From: PALSA-1296 sp038210275
GTDB lineage: Bacteria; Bacteroidota; Ignavibacteria; Palsa-1295
Reading direction: 5' to 3'
DNA: 64,000 nucleotides
Assembly (NCBI GenBank): GCA_038210275.1
Contig: JBBQWV010000008.1
Span: forward strand, 71,697 to 135,696
Part shown: piece after piece, positions 62,295-64,000 of the stretch
Numbering within the stretch: the stretch's first letter is position 1
Layout of the letters: every line of letters starts with the position of its first letter
The notes under the pieces: model-generated
The model's database searches: none
What the model was told of the DNA's origin: nothing
What the model saw: the letters and a program-made list of their open reading frames with translations, nothing else
Made by a program: the position numbers and the translations under genes

Positions 62295-63667
62295 AGCAAG
62301 GGGCGGAAGTTTGTCCATTCGGTTAGTAGTGCGTAGCGGGCAAGGGCTGTGGCATCGGCTCTATCGGGGCTTCTGCCTAATCTGCTTTTTATCTTTTCCT
62401 TTTTTTCGAGGAAGTACCTCTCGGTTTCGGATTGGCTTATGCGCATGCTTCTGAGTTCGGCATGGAGCTTGGCATCATCGAGCAAGCGAATCCTTCCCTC
62501 ATGCATTTCATCAAACAGATTATAATACATTTCCATTCGTGCATTGGCAAGCTTGCGCTCGCGGGTATCGTGAAGGCGCGTCGGTGATTGCGAGAATTTT
62601 ACGGACTTCGCATTTATTCCGCGAGCTGCTAAGACCGGTGTAAGCCGAGCGACCATCCCTGTTTCATCAATCGCAATCGTTTTGAAACCGTTATTATATT
62701 CCGCCGCAATAGCCCTGACGATATCATCATAATTTGCTGAATGCACGGTAATAAAAGGAAGCTGGATGTTGCCATCGAATCTTGCAATGATCGTTTCATC
62801 GCGTCCTCCGCCGCCAACATCAACGCCCATCACGGTTATGCCGCGCTGTGGCTGAATGATGAGCGACGATGCGATCAGATCTTGCGAGAATAAGCCGTCG
62901 GTAAGTCCCGAATGCCACTCGCCCAGAATTCTACGACAAACTTCATGCGTCTTCCGCCACCATTTGCCTTTGAATTCGAATGCGTCCGGCGAATTCGGCT
63001 CCGTCGGTTCGCTCCAGAGCGCAAGGCGTTCTTCGGTGGAGCGAACCGTCACTGCGCCGGGAATGAGATTTTTATTTTTGGTGATGTTCGGATGCTCAAG
63101 CGCGGAAATAGTAATGACTTCCCATTCGCCCGATTGCTCGGCTTCGAAAGCATAGGAATCCTCGGACATCGGATTATAGATCATCACGACCAGAACGTCA
63201 TCGCCCGTTGCCGTAGCGATAAGCGATGAGATAATATCTCGGCGCACACCCGTTGCTTCGTCAATAGCGATGAGGATAGATGCCGCATGATATCCCTGCG
63301 CCGATTCAGGCTTTGCAGGATTGACAGCAACCATGAATCTTTTTTCGTCAAGCTTAATGCGCGTATTGGTGATGTCTTTGGGATCGTAAAGTCCTGCAAG
63401 CGCAGCCTGCTTTCTGATCTCGCCCCACAGATTATGCTTCAGCTGTTTCTCGCTCGATGAAGTAGTGAGCACGATGCATTCTTTATGAGTCGAAAGTTTC
63501 CAATTGCAAAGCGCGGCAAGTGCAGTGGTCTTGCCGACTCCGTTTGCGGATCGGACAAGTATTCTTCGCTTGCCCGATTGAACGGCTTCGAAGAGCGCGG
63601 AGAATTTATTCCACATGGTGAGTTTAAGTTTATTTTTGGCAAAGTTAACCGGAGTAATTCTGGGCAT
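62288..63667 (-). CDS. Phage-type terminase large subunit (lone)
   Basis: A 459-aa DNA-packaging motor. Walker A SANGVGKT at 40-47, Walker B with IAIDEATG at 133-139 (Asp136-Glu137), then an RNase H-like nuclease domain with VMGVDVGGGGRDE, TIAIDETGM and a last Asp in RSPDRADATALARYAL (about Asp438). This is a full-length TerL by size, but no small terminase, portal, protease or capsid gene follows; the next gene downstream in its direction is the ATPase. Base composition is host-like. ATG at 63667. Confidence 0.85.
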   Translation of the reverse strand: MPRITPVNFAKNKLKLTMWNKFSALFEAVQSGKRRILVRSANGVGKTTALAALCNWKLSTHKECIVLTTSSSEKQLKHNLWGEIRKQAALAGLYDPKDITNTRIKLDEKRFMVAVNPAKPESAQGYHAASILIAIDEATGVRRDIISSLIATATGDDVLVVMIYNPMSEDSYAFEAEQSGEWEVITISALEHPNITKNKNLIPGAVTVRSTEERLALWSEPTEPNSPDAFEFKGKWWRKTHEVCRRILGEWHSGLTDGLFSQDLIASSLIIQPQRGITVMGVDVGGGGRDETIIARFDGNIQLPFITVHSANYDDIVRAIAAEYNNGFKTIAIDETGMVARLTPVLAARGINAKSVKFSQSPTRLHDTRERKLANARMEMYYNLFDEMHEGRIRLLDDAKLHAELRSMRISQSETERYFLEKKEKIKSRLGRSPDRADATALARYALLTEWTNFRPLLL

Positions 63668-64000
63668 AGTGTTTTCATAGTGTAGTTGATTGATGGAAAT
63701 AGGAGACGGTCCGAAGGATCGGCTGATGGTATGTCTCTTGGTTTATTAAGCAGATTCCTCAGGATGAGAAATCGTCGCGATTAGATGCGGATGCAAAGAA
63801 TACAGTATAGAAATAATACTTATTTATCCTTTGCAACCCCTAAAACGTTAAAAAAAACAAAATAATTCCGATAATTATATTTTTTATTAAAAAACGGCGA
63901 ATCCGGCACAGAATCGCCAAATATTTTTTTGAAGAAAACCACCCTTCCCCCTCAATCCGCCCATCCGCCCATACGCCATCCCCCAAAATAGAGTACCGAT
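63668..64000. other. Right-end gap, no gene seen
   Basis: A 333-nt stretch upstream of the terminase gene (minus strand), cut by the window end. No ORF over 60 codons of plausible composition is visible. It contains A/T-rich stretches (about 63835-63900) and a TCCTCAGGATGAG word (63751-63763) like one near 48352. A TATTCTTTG box with the wrong spacing lies on the minus strand near 63800. Confidence 0.4.

Overview
The window reads as a chromosomal segment of an FCB-group bacterium, close to Bacteroidota / Chlorobiota-Ignavibacteria-Kapabacteria. Three things point there. Large secreted proteins end in type IX secretion (Por) sorting tails. Family content is typical: a DUF4175 giant coiled-coil protein, choice-of-anchor-D/ASPM-like repeats and YCF48/BNR-type propellers. 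Several genes are preceded by the Bacteroidota-type promoter -7 box TAnnTTTG, some with TTG or TTTG 18-20 nt upstream, and start codons are often only 4-8 nt after the box. Most of the window has a moderate, host-like base composition; two stretches (about 21.5-25.05 kb and 59.35-62.28 kb) are clearly AT-richer by eye.

Layout. 0.3-5.7 kb: citrate synthase, a CorC/CNNM-type CBS membrane protein, an ATP-grasp-like protein, a small protein and a GT4 glycosyltransferase, on the plus strand. 5.7-8.9 kb: an overlapping minus-strand trio (GT4-like protein, PD40 propeller protein, small secreted protein). 9.05-19.5 kb: DUF4175 protein, a YD-repeat-like secreted protein, Ogt, a kynureninase-like PLP enzyme with a cupin, a polysaccharide deacetylase abutting a duplicated cupin remnant, two secreted unknowns and a gamma-carbonic anhydrase-like protein. 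19.58-25.6 kb: a tandem family of TIR-TolB-like-TPR genes, with copy 1 intact, copy 2 replaced in its middle by an HxlR / DUF1569 / aldehyde dehydrogenase / SDR cassette, and copy 3 truncated. 25.6-29.6 kb: two paralogous secreted propeller proteins with sorting tails. 29.9-38.7 kb: ECF sigma factor, anti-sigma-like membrane protein, double-OmpA outer-membrane protein, a 1345-aa glycine-rich secreted protein and a glycosylasparaginase. 38.8-43.6 kb: SDR, CMD-family protein, lipoprotein, proline dehydrogenase, DUF2203 protein and a dihaem cytochrome c lipoprotein. 43.6-47.2 kb: a minus-strand Mla-type lipid ABC operon with a STAS-permease fusion. 47.3-59.3 kb: secreted proteins (one of 1334 aa with six cysteine-paired repeats), an outer-membrane barrel protein, a SRPBCC protein, a half-length MetH, a RecA-like protein lacking P-loop residues, and a lipoprotein. 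59.35-63.7 kb: an AT-rich two-gene module (DUF3696 AAA15 ATPase plus a 340-aa partner) behind a lone phage-type terminase large subunit.

The two most notable regions are the decayed TIR-TPR array and the ATPase module. The ATPase promoter carries a G8 tract between the candidate -33 and -7 elements and overlaps the 3' end of the terminase gene, so its expression could vary with tract length. Intergenic regions hold at least four families of palindromic dispersed repeats, several of them at convergent gene ends. No tRNA, rRNA, CRISPR array or recognisable transposase was found.
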